From: Streptomyces sp. NBC_00878
GTDB lineage: Bacteria; Actinomycetota; Actinomycetes; Streptomycetales; Streptomycetaceae
Assembly: GCF_026341515.1 (NCBI RefSeq)
Contig: NZ_JAPEOK010000001.1
Span: 8,060,001 to 8,124,000, forward strand
Length of the DNA: 64,000 nucleotides
Direction: 5' to 3'
The translations under genes and the position numbers were made by a program. The first letter of the stretch is position 1; each line of letters begins with the position of its first letter. Of the stretch, positions 28,246 to 37,542 are shown piece by piece. Under the pieces are notes generated by a model that saw only the letters and a list, made by a program, of their open reading frames with translations, searched no databases and was not told where the DNA came from.

Positions 28246-28974
28246 GTGGCAGAGGCGGAGCGGATCATCGGTACGCCGGATTTCCCGGAGGCGGCTGGCG
28301 CCGAGCCGGAGCAGACCGACCAGAGCGCGGCGGCGGGCCGGCGGTCCGATGCCGAGGGGGCGCAGGACCCGGCCGTGAGCTCCGACTCCGGTTCCCGCTC
28401 CGGATCGGACTCCGGTTCGGACTCCGGATCGGACTCTGGTTCCGACTCTGGTTCCGAAGAGGCGGCGGCAGCTTCCGAGCGGCCCAGGGGCCGGCGCCGG
28501 ATCGCCGTGCTGTTCACGGTCGCCGCCCTGGCGTACGCGCTGGACCTGATCAGCAAGATGATCGTGGTCGCGAAGCTGGAGCACCACGAGCCGATCGAGA
28601 TCATCGGGGACTGGCTGAGGTTCGAGGCGATCCGCAACGCGGGCGCGGCCTTCGGCTTCGGTGAGGCCTTCACCATCATTTTCACGGTGATCGCCGCGGC
28701 CGTGATCGTGGTCATCGCCAGGCTGGCCCGCAAGCTCTACAGCCTGCCCTGGGCCATCGCGCTCGGCCTGCTGCTCGGCGGTGCGCTCGGCAACCTCACC
28801 GACCGGATCTTCCGCTCGCCGGGCGTCTTCGAGGGCGCGGTCGTCGACTTCATCGCGCCCAAGCACTTCGCGGTCTTCAACCTCGCCGACTCCGCGATCG
28901 TCTGCGGCGGCATCCTGATCGTGCTGCTGTCCTTCCGCGGGCTCGACCCGGACGGCACCGTCCACAAGGACTGA
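28246..28974 (+). CDS. lspA: Lipoprotein signal peptidase (signal peptidase II)
   Basis: Aspartyl protease of the membrane that cleaves signal peptides from diacylglyceryl-prolipoproteins. The 242-residue protein has an extra hydrophilic N-terminus of about 80 residues with an [12 protein letters not shown] repeat, then four membrane helices. Catalytic aspartates lie in NLTDR (GNLTDRIF) and FNLADS, and the NAGAAFG motif is present. GTG 28246 follows GAGGGA. A TACCCT hexamer (28204-28209) is a possible -10 about 35 bases upstream. Confidence 0.95.
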   Translation: MAEAERIIGTPDFPEAAGAEPEQTDQSAAAGRRSDAEGAQDPAVSSDSGSRSGSDSGSDSGSDSGSDSGSEEAAAASERPRGRRRIAVLFTVAALAYALDLISKMIVVAKLEHHEPIEIIGDWLRFEAIRNAGAAFGFGEAFTIIFTVIAAAVIVVIARLARKLYSLPWAIALGLLLGGALGNLTDRIFRSPGVFEGAVVDFIAPKHFAVFNLADSAIVCGGILIVLLSFRGLDPDGTVHKD

Positions 28975-29077
28975 CGGCCGGCCCGCGAGGACCGGGGCGG
29001 GCCCACGGGGCTGTCGGCGGGCACTGTTGTTCGGGCTCTGGTCAGGTGGTGTCGGACCTGTCCGGCATACTCGACGG

Positions 29078-30022
29078 GTGAGCACCAGTCCCGAGATCCG
29101 TAACCTGCCCGTGCCCGACGGCCTGGAGGGCGAGCGCGTCGACGCCGCCATCTCCCGCATGTTCGGCTTCTCCCGCACGAAGGCCGCCGAGCTTGCCGCG
29201 GCGGGGAAGGTCACGGTCGACGGCTCGGTGGTCGGCAAGTCCGAGCGGGTCCACGGCGGCGCCTGGCTGGAGGTCGAGATGCCGCAGGCACCCGCGCCCG
29301 TGCAGATCGTCGCCGAGCCCGTCGAGGGCATGGAGATCGTGCACGACGACGATGACGTGGTCGTGATCGTCAAGCCGGTCGGTGTCGCCGCGCATCCCAG
29401 CCCCGGCTGGTCGGGGCCGACCGTGATCGGAGGCCTCGCCGCCGCCGGATACCGGATCTCGACCTCGGGCGCCTCGGAGCGCCAGGGCATCGTGCACCGC
29501 CTGGACGTGGGCACCTCGGGCCTGATGGTGGTCGCCAAGTCGGAGTACGCGTACACGTCGCTGAAGCGCCAGTTCAAGGAGCGCACGGTCGACAAGCGCT
29601 ACCACGCGCTCGTCCAGGGCCACCCGGATCCGACCAGCGGCACCATCGACGCCCCCATCGGGCGGCACCCGAACCACGACTACAAGTGGGCGGTCACGGC
29701 CGAGGGCAAGCCCTCCGTGACGCACTACGACCTGGTCGAGGCGTTCCGCGCGGCCTCGCTGCTCGACATCAAGCTGGAGACCGGGCGCACACACCAGATC
29801 CGCGTCCACATGTCGGCCCACCGGCACCCCTGCGTCGGCGACCTGACGTACGGCGCGGACCCGACGCTCGCCAAGCGGCTCGGGCTCACCCGGCAGTGGC
29901 TGCAGGCCGTGAAGCTCGGCTTCGAGCACCCCGGGGACGGCCAGTGGGTCGAGTTCGAGAGCGGTTACGCCGAGGACCTGCAGCAGGCGCTGGACCGCGT
30001 CCGGGAGGAAAGCTACGCATGA
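29078..30022 (+). CDS. RluD/RluA-family 23S rRNA pseudouridine synthase
   Basis: Converts specific uridines of 23S rRNA to pseudouridine. The 314-residue protein has an N-terminal S4 RNA-binding domain ([22 protein letters not shown]) and a catalytic domain with HRLD ([18 protein letters not shown]), whose Asp is the catalytic residue. GTG 29078 is chosen: CATACT at 29066-29071 lies six bases upstream and no ribosome site is seen, pointing to a leaderless message. It follows lspA, a common pairing, and its stop overlaps the next gene (ATGA). Confidence 0.93.
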   Translation: MSTSPEIRNLPVPDGLEGERVDAAISRMFGFSRTKAAELAAAGKVTVDGSVVGKSERVHGGAWLEVEMPQAPAPVQIVAEPVEGMEIVHDDDDVVVIVKPVGVAAHPSPGWSGPTVIGGLAAAGYRISTSGASERQGIVHRLDVGTSGLMVVAKSEYAYTSLKRQFKERTVDKRYHALVQGHPDPTSGTIDAPIGRHPNHDYKWAVTAEGKPSVTHYDLVEAFRAASLLDIKLETGRTHQIRVHMSAHRHPCVGDLTYGADPTLAKRLGLTRQWLQAVKLGFEHPGDGQWVEFESGYAEDLQQALDRVREESYA

Positions 30023-30489
30023 GCCCGTCGTCCTACGTGGTGCGCGTGGCCGAGGACCCCGCCGACCGTGAGGCCTGCTTCACGGTGCGCAAGGAGGTCT
30101 TCGTCGTCGAGCAGGGAGTCCCGCAGGACCTGGAGTACGACGCGTACGACACCGATGCCATGCATGTGGTCGCCGTGCGCGAGGACGGGCTGCCGCTCGG
30201 CGCGGGGCGGCTGCTGTACGGCGAGGTGGCGGCCGCCAGGACCGGCGGTGAGCCCGGTGTCGGGGACCTGGGGCGGCTCGCCGTCGTCAAGGCCGCGCGC
30301 GGGCTCGGTGTCGGGGTCGCGCTGGTGCGGGGCATCGAGGACGCGGCCCGCGCGCGTGGGCTGACGGCGGTGGACCTGCACGCGCAGACGCATGCGCTCG
30401 GTTTTTATGAGCGGCTGGGGTATGTGGCTTACGGGCCGGAGTTTCTCGATGCGGGGATTGCGCATCGGGCGATGCGGCGGGGGCTTTAG
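30019..30489 (+). CDS. GNAT-family N-acetyltransferase
   Basis: A 156-residue GCN5-related acetyltransferase of the ElaA-like group. The acetyl-CoA loop is [18 protein letters not shown] (R/Q-x2-G-x-G/A type), and the C-terminal [20 protein letters not shown] is typical. The substrate is unknown. The start overlaps the rluD-like stop. The last 90 bases use T- and G-ending codons (TTT TAT, GGG TAT) unlike the C-ending style of the rest, just before a dispersed repeat. Confidence 0.88.
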   Translation: MSPSSYVVRVAEDPADREACFTVRKEVFVVEQGVPQDLEYDAYDTDAMHVVAVREDGLPLGAGRLLYGEVAAARTGGEPGVGDLGRLAVVKAARGLGVGVALVRGIEDAARARGLTAVDLHAQTHALGFYERLGYVAYGPEFLDAGIAHRAMRRGL

Positions 30490-30530
30490 GGCGGTTGGGT
30501 TCCTGTTGTGGGTTCTCGCTGCGGGCCGGT

Positions 30531-30571
30531 GGGGGCTTGTCGCGCAGTTCCCCGCGCCCCTTTGGGGCGCC
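30531..30571. repeat. Dispersed GC-rich repeat, copy 1
   Basis: Sequence of the form GGCTTGTCGCGCAGTTC followed by CCCGCGCCCCTTTGGGGCGC, ending in a GCGCCCC/GGGGCGC hairpin. Closely related copies lie at 42871-42965 and 62617-62669. It sits between the acetyltransferase and the converging mscS-like gene and could act as a terminator for both. Confidence 0.8.
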
Positions 30572-30605
30572 CTCGTCCAGCCACGCTCTCGTGAATCCCG
30601 CTGAT

Positions 30606-31727
30606 TCAGCCCCGGCCCGTCCTCGGCGGTTCCACGGCTCGGCCTCGGGTTGTTCTCTGGGGGCGGCCGTCGTTGGCGTTCGGTTGGGAGCTCGGTGGGA
30701 GGACCGCGTCGGCCGTGTTGACGCGCGGCAGCGCGTAGGGGTGGTGGGCGGTCAGCCAGCGGATCATCTGTTCGCGGACGGTGACGCGGACCGTCCAGAT
30801 GTCGTCCGCGTCCTTCGCGGTGACCAGCGCGCGTACCTCGATGGTGCTGGGGGTCGCGTCGGTGACGGCGAGGCCGTAGTCGCGGCCGTCCCAGGCGGGG
30901 CACTCGCGGAGGATGTCGCGGAGCTTGTCCCGCATCTCCTCGACGGGCGCGCTGTGGTCCAGGTGGAAGAAGACGGTGCCGGTCATCTGCACGCCGCCGC
31001 GGGACCAGTTCTCGAACGGCTGGGACGTGAAGTACGAGACCGGCATGGTGATCCGGCGCTCGTCCCAGGTGCGGACGGTCAGGAAGGTCAGGGTGATCTC
31101 GTCGACCGTGCCCCATTCGCCGTCCACCACGACCGTGTCGCCGATGCGCACCATGTCGCCGAAGGCGATCTGCAGCCCCGCGAACATGTTGCTGAGCGTG
31201 GACTGCGCGGCCACACCGGCGACGATGCCGAGGATGCCGGCCGAGGCGAGCAGGGAGGCGCCGGCCGCGCGCATCGCGGGGAACGTCAGCAGCATCGCGG
31301 CGACCGCGACCACGCCGACGATCGCCGACACCACCCGCTGGATCAGCGTCACCTGCGTACGGACCCGGCGGACCCTGGCCGGGTCGCGGTGGGTGTTGGC
31401 GAAGCGGGAGTACGAGGAGTCGACGACCGCCGTCGCGATACGCACCACCAGCCAGGCCGTGGAGCCGATGAGGACCAGCGTCAGGGCCTGGCCGATCCCG
31501 GCGGAGTGGTCGACGGCGATCTCGGCCTGGTCGTACGACCCTCTCAGCAGCGCCGTGCACAACACGACCTGCAGTGGCAGGCGGCAACGGCGCAGCAGGC
31601 CCCACAGGGGGACCCCCTGGTGGCGCTGGTCGGCACGTTTCAGCAGCAGGTCGGCGATCCAGCCGACGATCAGCGTCAGTACGAGCGAGCCGCCGACGAC
31701 GATCAGCGGGCGCAGCACGTTCTCCAT
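30606..31727 (-). CDS. MscS-family mechanosensitive ion channel
   Basis: A 373-residue membrane protein with hydrophobic helices near 8-28, 80-102 and 130-155. The pore-lining helix is rich in Ala/Gly (ASLLASAGILGIVAGVAAQSTLSN), followed by the MscS beta domain (FGDMVRIGDTVVVDGEWGTVDEI). Such channels open under membrane tension to release solutes during osmotic downshock. The last 40 residues are hydrophilic and Pro/Arg-rich. It converges with the acetyltransferase gene. Confidence 0.92.
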   Translation of the reverse strand: MENVLRPLIVVGGSLVLTLIVGWIADLLLKRADQRHQGVPLWGLLRRCRLPLQVVLCTALLRGSYDQAEIAVDHSAGIGQALTLVLIGSTAWLVVRIATAVVDSSYSRFANTHRDPARVRRVRTQVTLIQRVVSAIVGVVAVAAMLLTFPAMRAAGASLLASAGILGIVAGVAAQSTLSNMFAGLQIAFGDMVRIGDTVVVDGEWGTVDEITLTFLTVRTWDERRITMPVSYFTSQPFENWSRGGVQMTGTVFFHLDHSAPVEEMRDKLRDILRECPAWDGRDYGLAVTDATPSTIEVRALVTAKDADDIWTVRVTVREQMIRWLTAHHPYALPRVNTADAVLPPSSQPNANDGRPQRTTRGRAVEPPRTGRG

Positions 31728-31849
31728 GCCCTTGACCGTAACCGGCCGGGGGCCGTCATGAACATGTGGTCTCGCCCCAGCTGCCCGTAGTCCGTCACCC
31801 GGTCCCGCCCAGCCCCGGCGTTGTCAGTCGTGGCTGGCACCATGGGCTC

Positions 31850-32419
31850 ATGAACATCATGCTCTTCCATTCGACCTACGGGCTGCGGCCAGCGGTGCGC
31901 GACGCGGCGCACCGGCTGCGCGCAGCGGGACACGAGGTGTGGACGCCCGATCTCTTCGAGGGGCGCATCTTCGAGACCGTCGAGGAGGGCAGGGACTTCA
32001 AGGACGAGCTCGGCAAGGAGGAGCTGCTGAAGCGCGCGATCCTGGCCGCGGCTCCGTACTCGGAGCGGGGGCTCGTGTACGCGGGGTTCTCGCTCGGCGC
32101 GGCGACCGCCCAGACCCTGGCGCTCGGCGACGACAAGGCCCGCGGACTGCTGCTCCTGCACGGCACGTCCGACATCGCGGAGACCGCCACGGTGGACGAA
32201 CTGCCGGTCCAGCTGCACGTCGCGGAGCCGGACGCCTTCGAGCCCGACGACTGGCTGAGCGCCTGGTATCTCCAGATGGGGAGGGCGGGGGCCGACGTGG
32301 AGATCTACAGATACGCGGGAGCCGGGCACCTCTACACCGACCCCGGTCTGCCGGACTACGACAAGGAGGCCGCCGAGGCCACCTGGCGGGTGGCGCTCGG
32401 CTTCCTCGACAGCCTGTAG
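31850..32419 (+). CDS. Dienelactone hydrolase-family protein
   Basis: A 189-residue alpha/beta hydrolase resembling dienelactone hydrolases. The nucleophile elbow reads YAGFSLGAATAQTLAL, with Ser in G-x-S-x-G form (GFSLG), unlike the Cys of classical members. Downstream GAGHLYTD supplies the likely catalytic His. ATG 31850 is chosen; CACCAT (31838-31843) lies six bases upstream, suggesting a leaderless message. The substrate is unknown. Confidence 0.85.
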   Translation: MNIMLFHSTYGLRPAVRDAAHRLRAAGHEVWTPDLFEGRIFETVEEGRDFKDELGKEELLKRAILAAAPYSERGLVYAGFSLGAATAQTLALGDDKARGLLLLHGTSDIAETATVDELPVQLHVAEPDAFEPDDWLSAWYLQMGRAGADVEIYRYAGAGHLYTDPGLPDYDKEAAEATWRVALGFLDSL

Positions 32420-32478
32420 AGCGGCTGTATTCCGGCTGTAGCCCGGCGGCAACTGGCTCCGTCCCGTCGGCGCGGGAT

Positions 32479-32565
32479 CACCGGGTCGTACACCCGCTCG
32501 GACCGGGTCGTACACCCGCTCAGACTGGCTCGTACACCTGCTCAGACCGGGTCGTACACCCGCTC
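32479..32565. repeat. Four tandem 22-bp repeats spanning the phoD stop codon
   Basis: Four near-identical units with core GGGTCGTACACCCGCTC occupy 32479-32499, 32500-32521, 32522-32543 and 32544-32565. The last overlaps the C-terminal codons of the PhoD gene (ERVYDPV, minus strand), so the others look like duplications of its 3' end. The 22-base unit is not a multiple of three. Confidence 0.9.
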
Positions 32566-34200
32566 CACCTTCTGCGTGCCGCTGCGCGTGCGGTACGAAC
32601 GGGCCCAGGACGTCGTCGCGTTCGCGGACGTGCGGTCGGACAGGACGTAGTAGTCCATCTGCGCCCGCTCGGCGGTGAGGTCCAGGACGCCGTAGCCGTG
32701 GCGGTCGGTGTCGACCCACTGGACGTGCCGGTTGGCGGCCCGGATCAGCGGTGAGGCGAGGGCGGAGACCGTGCCCTGCGGGACCTTGACGAGGTCGTCG
32801 AGGTTGTCGGAGGTGACCGACGTGACGACGAACTCGGTGGCGGCGGAGGCCGACAGCGGATACGTACCGGCGTTGTACGGCACGTCGTTGGCCCAGGCCA
32901 TGTGGATGTCGCCGGTGAGGAAGACCGTGTTGCGGATCGCGTTGTCCCCCAGGTGCGCGAGCAGTTCGCGGCGGTCGTCGGTGTAGCCGTCCCACTGGTC
33001 GGTGTTGAGGGCCAGGCCCTCCTTGGGCAGGCCGAGCAGTTCGGCGAGCGGTTTCAGGAGCTCGGCGGAGAGCGAGCCGAGGGCGAACGGCGCGATCATG
33101 ACGGAGTTGCCGACCAGCCGCCAGCTGGTGTCGGAGGACTTCAGGCCCGTCTTCAGCCAGTCCAGCTGGGCCCGGCCGGTGAGCGTACGGTTCGGGTCGT
33201 CCACCGAGCCGTTGCCGACCTTCACCTGCTGCGAGCGGTACGAGCGCAGGTCGAGCAGCGAGAGGTCGGCCAGCCTGCCGAAGCGCAGCCGCCGGTAGGT
33301 GGTCCCCTCGATCGCGGGCCGGACCGGCATCCACTCGAAGTAGGCCTGCTTGGCGGCCGACTGGCGTGCGGACCAGGTGCCCTCCGCGCCCTCGGTGTGG
33401 TTCTCGGCACCGCCCGACCAGGTGTCGTTGGCGAACTCGTGGTCGTCCCAGATCGCGATGACCGGGGCTGCTCCGTGCAGGGCCTGAAGGTCCGGGTCGG
33501 TCTTGTAACGGCCGTGCCGGGTGCGGTAGTCGGCGAGGGTGACGATCTCGTGCGCGGGAGCGTGCGGGCGTACGACGGTGTCGCGCGTCCCGTACTCGCC
33601 GGTGCCGTATTCGTAGATGTAGTCGCCCAGGTGCAGCCAGGCGTCCAGGTCGCCGCGCGCGGCCAGGTGCCGGTACGCGGAGAAGTAGCCCGCCTCCCAG
33701 TTGGCGCAGGACACCACGCCGAAGCGCATCCCCGCTACGGCCGCGTCGTGGGCGGGGGCGGTGCGGGTGCGGGCGGCCGGTGAGTCGGTGCCGCCGCTGG
33801 AGAAGCGGAACCAGTAGGCCGTGGCGGGCTTCAGGCCGCGGATGTCGGCCTTGACGGTGTGGTCGGAGGCGGCGGTCGCGGTGGTGGAGCCCTTGGCGAC
33901 GATGTTCGTGAACGCCTTGTCCGTGGCCACGGTCCAGCCGACCTCGATGTCGGGGCCGAGCCCGGAGCCGGGTACCGCCTCGGGTGTGGGCGTCACCCGG
34001 GTCCACAGCAGGACGCCGTCCGGCAGCGGGTCACCGGAGGCGATGCCGTGCAGGAAGGCGGGGGCCGCGGCGGCGCGGGCCGGCAGCGCGGCGGCCAGCG
34101 GGGCCCCGAGCACGGCGGTCGCGGCGGCCGCCTTGACGACCGTACGGCGGCGCGGGGCGGGGGAGTTGGGGCCGGAGTGGGATCTGATGCGACTGGTCAC
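32542..34200 (-). CDS. phoD: Tat-exported alkaline phosphatase D (PhoD family)
   Basis: Secreted phosphodiesterase/phosphatase that releases phosphate outside the cell. The 552-residue precursor has a twin-arginine signal ([16 protein letters not shown], cleavage near ALPARA-AA), a fibronectin-like N-terminal domain, then the metallophosphatase domain with [24 protein letters not shown] and GDIHMAW metal-binding motifs. Streptomyces phoD genes are usually under PhoP control, but I saw no clear PHO box upstream. Its 3' end is the template of a tandem repeat. Confidence 0.94.
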   Translation of the reverse strand: MTSRIRSHSGPNSPAPRRRTVVKAAAATAVLGAPLAAALPARAAAAPAFLHGIASGDPLPDGVLLWTRVTPTPEAVPGSGLGPDIEVGWTVATDKAFTNIVAKGSTTATAASDHTVKADIRGLKPATAYWFRFSSGGTDSPAARTRTAPAHDAAVAGMRFGVVSCANWEAGYFSAYRHLAARGDLDAWLHLGDYIYEYGTGEYGTRDTVVRPHAPAHEIVTLADYRTRHGRYKTDPDLQALHGAAPVIAIWDDHEFANDTWSGGAENHTEGAEGTWSARQSAAKQAYFEWMPVRPAIEGTTYRRLRFGRLADLSLLDLRSYRSQQVKVGNGSVDDPNRTLTGRAQLDWLKTGLKSSDTSWRLVGNSVMIAPFALGSLSAELLKPLAELLGLPKEGLALNTDQWDGYTDDRRELLAHLGDNAIRNTVFLTGDIHMAWANDVPYNAGTYPLSASAATEFVVTSVTSDNLDDLVKVPQGTVSALASPLIRAANRHVQWVDTDRHGYGVLDLTAERAQMDYYVLSDRTSANATTSWARSYRTRSGTQKVERVYDPV

Positions 34201-34250
34201 GGCCGACCAGATTACTGACGGGTAGCGCTTTCGGTAAGGCAGAAGACGTG

Positions 34251-34288
34251 AAAGGCGGGCGAACCGGGAAGAGTTCGCCCGCCCTTTT
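34251..34288 (-). terminator. Terminator between dsbA-like gene and phoD
   Basis: A perfect 11-bp stem (34254-34264 with 34273-34283) lies 45 bases past the stop of the DsbA-like gene and 50 bases upstream of phoD. It is flanked by A- and T-rich tails on both sides, so phoD must have its own promoter in the short remaining gap. Confidence 0.8.
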
Positions 34289-34332
34289 GCCGTGCGTTAC
34301 TTGTGCTACTCGCGTTACTCGCGTGATGGGCG

Positions 34333-35133
34333 CTACTTGGTGACGCCCGCGTCCTTGAGCGCCTTCTCCCAGTCGGCGACGGTGCTCGGGTTCTTGACCA
34401 CCTTGTCGTTGATCTTGATGGTCGGCGTCGAGTCGACACCATCGGCGTCGTCGAAGGACTTGCTCATCTTCATCGCCCAGGCGTCGTACGTGCCCTTCTC
34501 GACGGCGTCCTGGAACTTCTTGTTGTTCTTCAGCGCGTCCACCGTGTTCGCCACCTTGATCAGGTAGCTGTCCTTGGCGAGGTCGTCGGTCGACTCCTCC
34601 GGGTGGTACTTCGTCGAGTACAGCGCGGTCTTGTACTGCAGGAACGCCTCGGTGCTGATGTTCAGCGCGGCGCCGAGCGCGCTCACCCCGTTCTTCGAAC
34701 CCTCGCCGCCGAGGTTGCCGTCGAGGAACGTGCCGAGCGTGAAGGACAGCTTGTAGTCGCCGTCCGCCATGCCCTTGTTGACGGTCTCGCCGACGGTCTG
34801 CTCGAAGGAGGCGCAGGCCGGGCAGCGCGGGTCTTCGTAGAGGTGGATCGTGTTCTTGGTCTTGGAGTCGCCGATGACGACGGTCGTGCCGTTCGTGCCA
34901 CTGGTGTTGGCGGGAGCGACGACCTTCGCGTCGGCGGCCGCGTCCCACTTCGAGGGCTCGTTGTTCTGTACGACGGCGTAGCCGATGCCGCCGGCTATCG
35001 CGAGAACCGCGACGATCGAACCGGCGACGATGACCTGCCGCCTGACCTTGTCGCGCTTGGCCTGACGCTCGCGCTCGACGCGCAGCCGCTCGCGGGCCGC
35101 CGCCTTCGAGGCCTGGCTGTTCCTCTTGCTCAT
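34333..35133 (-). CDS. Membrane-anchored DsbA-like thioredoxin-fold protein
   Basis: A 266-residue protein with a basic cytoplasmic N-terminus (residues 1-35), one membrane helix (about 36-58, IVAGSIVAVLAIAGGIGYAVV), and an extracytoplasmic DsbA-like domain. The active-site CPAC (EDPRCPACASF) is followed by a long helical insert and a cis-Pro-type loop (STPTIKIND). It probably forms or shuffles disulfides in exported proteins. ATG 35133 is chosen over an upstream start because of GGAG 8 bases ahead and the MSKRNSQ start. It is followed by a terminator and preceded by a membrane protein gene, probably the same operon. Confidence 0.9.
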   Translation of the reverse strand: MSKRNSQASKAAARERLRVERERQAKRDKVRRQVIVAGSIVAVLAIAGGIGYAVVQNNEPSKWDAAADAKVVAPANTSGTNGTTVVIGDSKTKNTIHLYEDPRCPACASFEQTVGETVNKGMADGDYKLSFTLGTFLDGNLGGEGSKNGVSALGAALNISTEAFLQYKTALYSTKYHPEESTDDLAKDSYLIKVANTVDALKNNKKFQDAVEKGTYDAWAMKMSKSFDDADGVDSTPTIKINDKVVKNPSTVADWEKALKDAGVTK

Positions 35134-35179
35134 GATGGTGTTCTCCGTGGTGATGGCAGGTGTAGGGGGACTGGCGTGC

Positions 35180-35863
35180 TCAGGCGAAAGCGGCCGAGCA
35201 CGGCGGTCCACGCCGTCCCAGGGAGTGCGCGAAGAGGCGCGTACGCGTGGCGGCGACCCGGCGCGTGGGGCGCAGCAGCCGGCGTACGGGAGTGCGGTGC
35301 ACGGTCACCGCGGCGACCGCGATCAGCAGCGGCCGGAAGGTGGCCGCGGCCACCGCGGCCAGGAGCTGGGCCAGGGCCCGCTCACCGCGGCGCAGCCAGG
35401 CGGCCGCGAGCAGACCCACGCCGACGTGCGCGCCGAGCAGCAGCCAGGCGGCGCGCGGGTCGGCGTTCGCGAGCAGGGTCGCGGCGGGCGGGGTGTCGCC
35501 GCCGGTGACCCGCGCCAGCGGGGTGCCGAACTCCCCGCCGCACAGGACGTCGAAGCCGACCGAGCGCAACGGGCCCGTGACCGGGCCGCCCGCCTTGCCG
35601 TAGCAGGCGTGCTGGCCCGTGGTGAACAGTGTGTCGGCCGCCAGCTCCAGCGGGATCAGCAGGGCGGCGATCCGCCCGAAGCCGCGCTCGCGGCCCGCCA
35701 GCGCGTACGCGACGACGAAGACGGCGGCCGCGAGCGCGGCCACGGTGGTCAGCGGTAGCGGGACCCGGGACAGCAGCACGTGCGACGCGGTGCTGAGCGT
35801 CACGACGAGTGCCGTGAACAGCGCCGCGCGCACGGCTCTGAGCTGGGTCCCGGATATGTCCAT
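35180..35863 (-). CDS. Multi-pass membrane protein, unknown function
   Basis: A 227-residue protein with about five hydrophobic segments (10-30, 38-56, 65-80, 138-158, 168-188). It has cysteines in QHACYGKAGGP and DVLCGGEFG and a third in the C-terminal RRGPPCSAAFA. I do not recognise the family. It ends 46 bases before the DsbA-like gene in the same direction, so it may be linked to disulfide or redox handling, but that is inference from neighbourhood only. Confidence 0.7.
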   Translation of the reverse strand: MDISGTQLRAVRAALFTALVVTLSTASHVLLSRVPLPLTTVAALAAAVFVVAYALAGRERGFGRIAALLIPLELAADTLFTTGQHACYGKAGGPVTGPLRSVGFDVLCGGEFGTPLARVTGGDTPPAATLLANADPRAAWLLLGAHVGVGLLAAAWLRRGERALAQLLAAVAAATFRPLLIAVAAVTVHRTPVRRLLRPTRRVAATRTRLFAHSLGRRGPPCSAAFA

Positions 35864-35965
35864 AACGGAGGAGAGTGTCCCACGTACTCCTGTAAGAGGT
35901 CCCTAAAGGGTTCCTGTGCGTTGTGCGATGCCCACGGACCTGGAAGGCCTACAGACCTGGAATGC

Positions 35966-37294
35966 CTACAGGCCCGGAATTCGGCCGTTACGGAACAGGT
36001 CCACGAAGATCTGGTGGTCCGCACGCGCGCGTGCGCCGTATTCATGCGCGAAGTCGACAAGAAGGTCGCCGAAGTTGTCCTCGTCGCCCGCGATCGCCGC
36101 GTCGATGGCGCGCTCCGTGGAGAACGGCACCAGCTCCGAGTGGCCGCTCTCGTCGTCCGCCGCCGCGTGCATCGTGGCGGTGGACCGGCCGAGGTCCGCG
36201 ACGACCGCCGCGATCTCCTCCGGGTCGTCGATGTCGCCCCAGTCCAGGTCCACCGCGTACGGCGAGACCTCGGCGACGAGCTGGCCCGCGCCGTCCAGCT
36301 CGGTCCAGCCCAGCCACGGGTCCGCGTGCGCCTGGAGGGCGCGCTGGGAGATCACCGTGCGGTGGCCCTCGTGCTGGAAGTACTCACGGATCGAGGAGTC
36401 CGTGATGTGCCGGGAGACGGCCGGGGTCTGGGCCTGCTTGATGTAGATCACCACATCGTTCTCCAGGGCGTCGGTGGCGCCCTCCAGAAGGATGTTGTAC
36501 GAGGGCAGCCCCGCCGAGCCGATGCCGATACCGCGGCGGCCCACGACGTCCTTCACGCGGTACGAGTCGGGGCGGGAGAGGGACGCCTCCGGCAGCGTCT
36601 CCAGGTAGCCGTCGAAGGCGGCCAGCACCTTGTAGCGCGTGGCCGCGTCCAGCTCGATGGAGCCGCCGCCCGGCGCGAAGCGGCGCTCGAAGTCGCGGAT
36701 CTCGGTCATCGAGTCGAGCAGCCCGAAGCGGGTCAGCGAGCGGGCGTCACGCAGCGCGTCCAGGAGCGGGCCCTGCGCGGTGTCCAGCGTGAAGGGCGGC
36801 ACCTCGTCGCTCTTGGCGCCCGTCGCGAGGGCGTGGATCCGCTCGCGGTAGGCGGCCGCGTACGTCCGGACGAGATCGGAGATCTGCCCGTCGCTCAGCG
36901 CCTTCGCGTAGCCGATCAGGGCCACGGAGGCCGCGAGGCGCTTGAGGTCCCAGGTGAAGGGGCCGACATACGCCTCGTCGAAGTCGTTCACGTTGAAGAT
37001 CAGGCGGCCCTGGGCGTCCATGTACGTGCCGAAGTTCTCCGCGTGCAGGTCGCCGTGGATCCACACGCGCGAGGTGCGCTCGTCCAGGTACGGTCCGCCC
37101 CGCTTCTCCTGCTCCAGGTCGTGGTAAAAGAGCCCCGCCGTGCCGCGGTAGAAGGCGAACGCCGAGGCCGCCATCTTCCGGAACTTCACGCGGAACGCGG
37201 CCGGGTCGGCGGCCAGCAGTTCGCCGAAGGCGGTGTCGAATACGGCGAGGATCTGTTCGCCGCGTTGCTCGGCGCTGAGCTGCGGAACCGACAT
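35966..37294 (-). CDS. DUF2252 family protein
   Basis: A 442-residue cytoplasmic protein of DUF2252, which has a kinase-like (aminoglycoside phosphotransferase-type) fold. Visible landmarks are VWIHGDLHAENFGTY, resembling the catalytic loop of such kinases, and FNVNDFDEA, the likely metal-binding Asp. ATG 37294 has GGAGG nine bases upstream; an earlier in-frame ATG would add a cysteine-rich, unlikely extension. The substrate is unknown. The gap to dnaE holds a CCCCGTA/TACGGGG inverted repeat (37412-37418, 37425-37431). Confidence 0.9.
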   Translation of the reverse strand: MSVPQLSAEQRGEQILAVFDTAFGELLAADPAAFRVKFRKMAASAFAFYRGTAGLFYHDLEQEKRGGPYLDERTSRVWIHGDLHAENFGTYMDAQGRLIFNVNDFDEAYVGPFTWDLKRLAASVALIGYAKALSDGQISDLVRTYAAAYRERIHALATGAKSDEVPPFTLDTAQGPLLDALRDARSLTRFGLLDSMTEIRDFERRFAPGGGSIELDAATRYKVLAAFDGYLETLPEASLSRPDSYRVKDVVGRRGIGIGSAGLPSYNILLEGATDALENDVVIYIKQAQTPAVSRHITDSSIREYFQHEGHRTVISQRALQAHADPWLGWTELDGAGQLVAEVSPYAVDLDWGDIDDPEEIAAVVADLGRSTATMHAAADDESGHSELVPFSTERAIDAAIAGDEDNFGDLLVDFAHEYGARARADHQIFVDLFRNGRIPGL

Positions 37295-37542
37295 CGCTGG
37301 GTGCCTCCTGGTGCAGGTGGTGCATGACGTGTGGGACGGAAAGGGCAGTCCGCCGGAACGGATGTCTCCGTCATCTTCCAACGGACGAAGGTATCCGGGA
37401 GTGCCCGTTTTCCCCGTATGAAGGTACGGGGGAGACCGCTCCGAGTGTCAGTGCTCCGGCATAGACTTCGTCGCTGTCCCCCAGACTGTCCGCAGCCTGT
37501 TGGGAAGCTCGTCGACGCCAGTTCTTCTTGGAGGCCGAAGCC

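Noticed and set aside
34201..34250. PHO box upstream of phoD
   Set aside because: I looked for GTTCA-type direct repeats in the gap before the gene and saw none.
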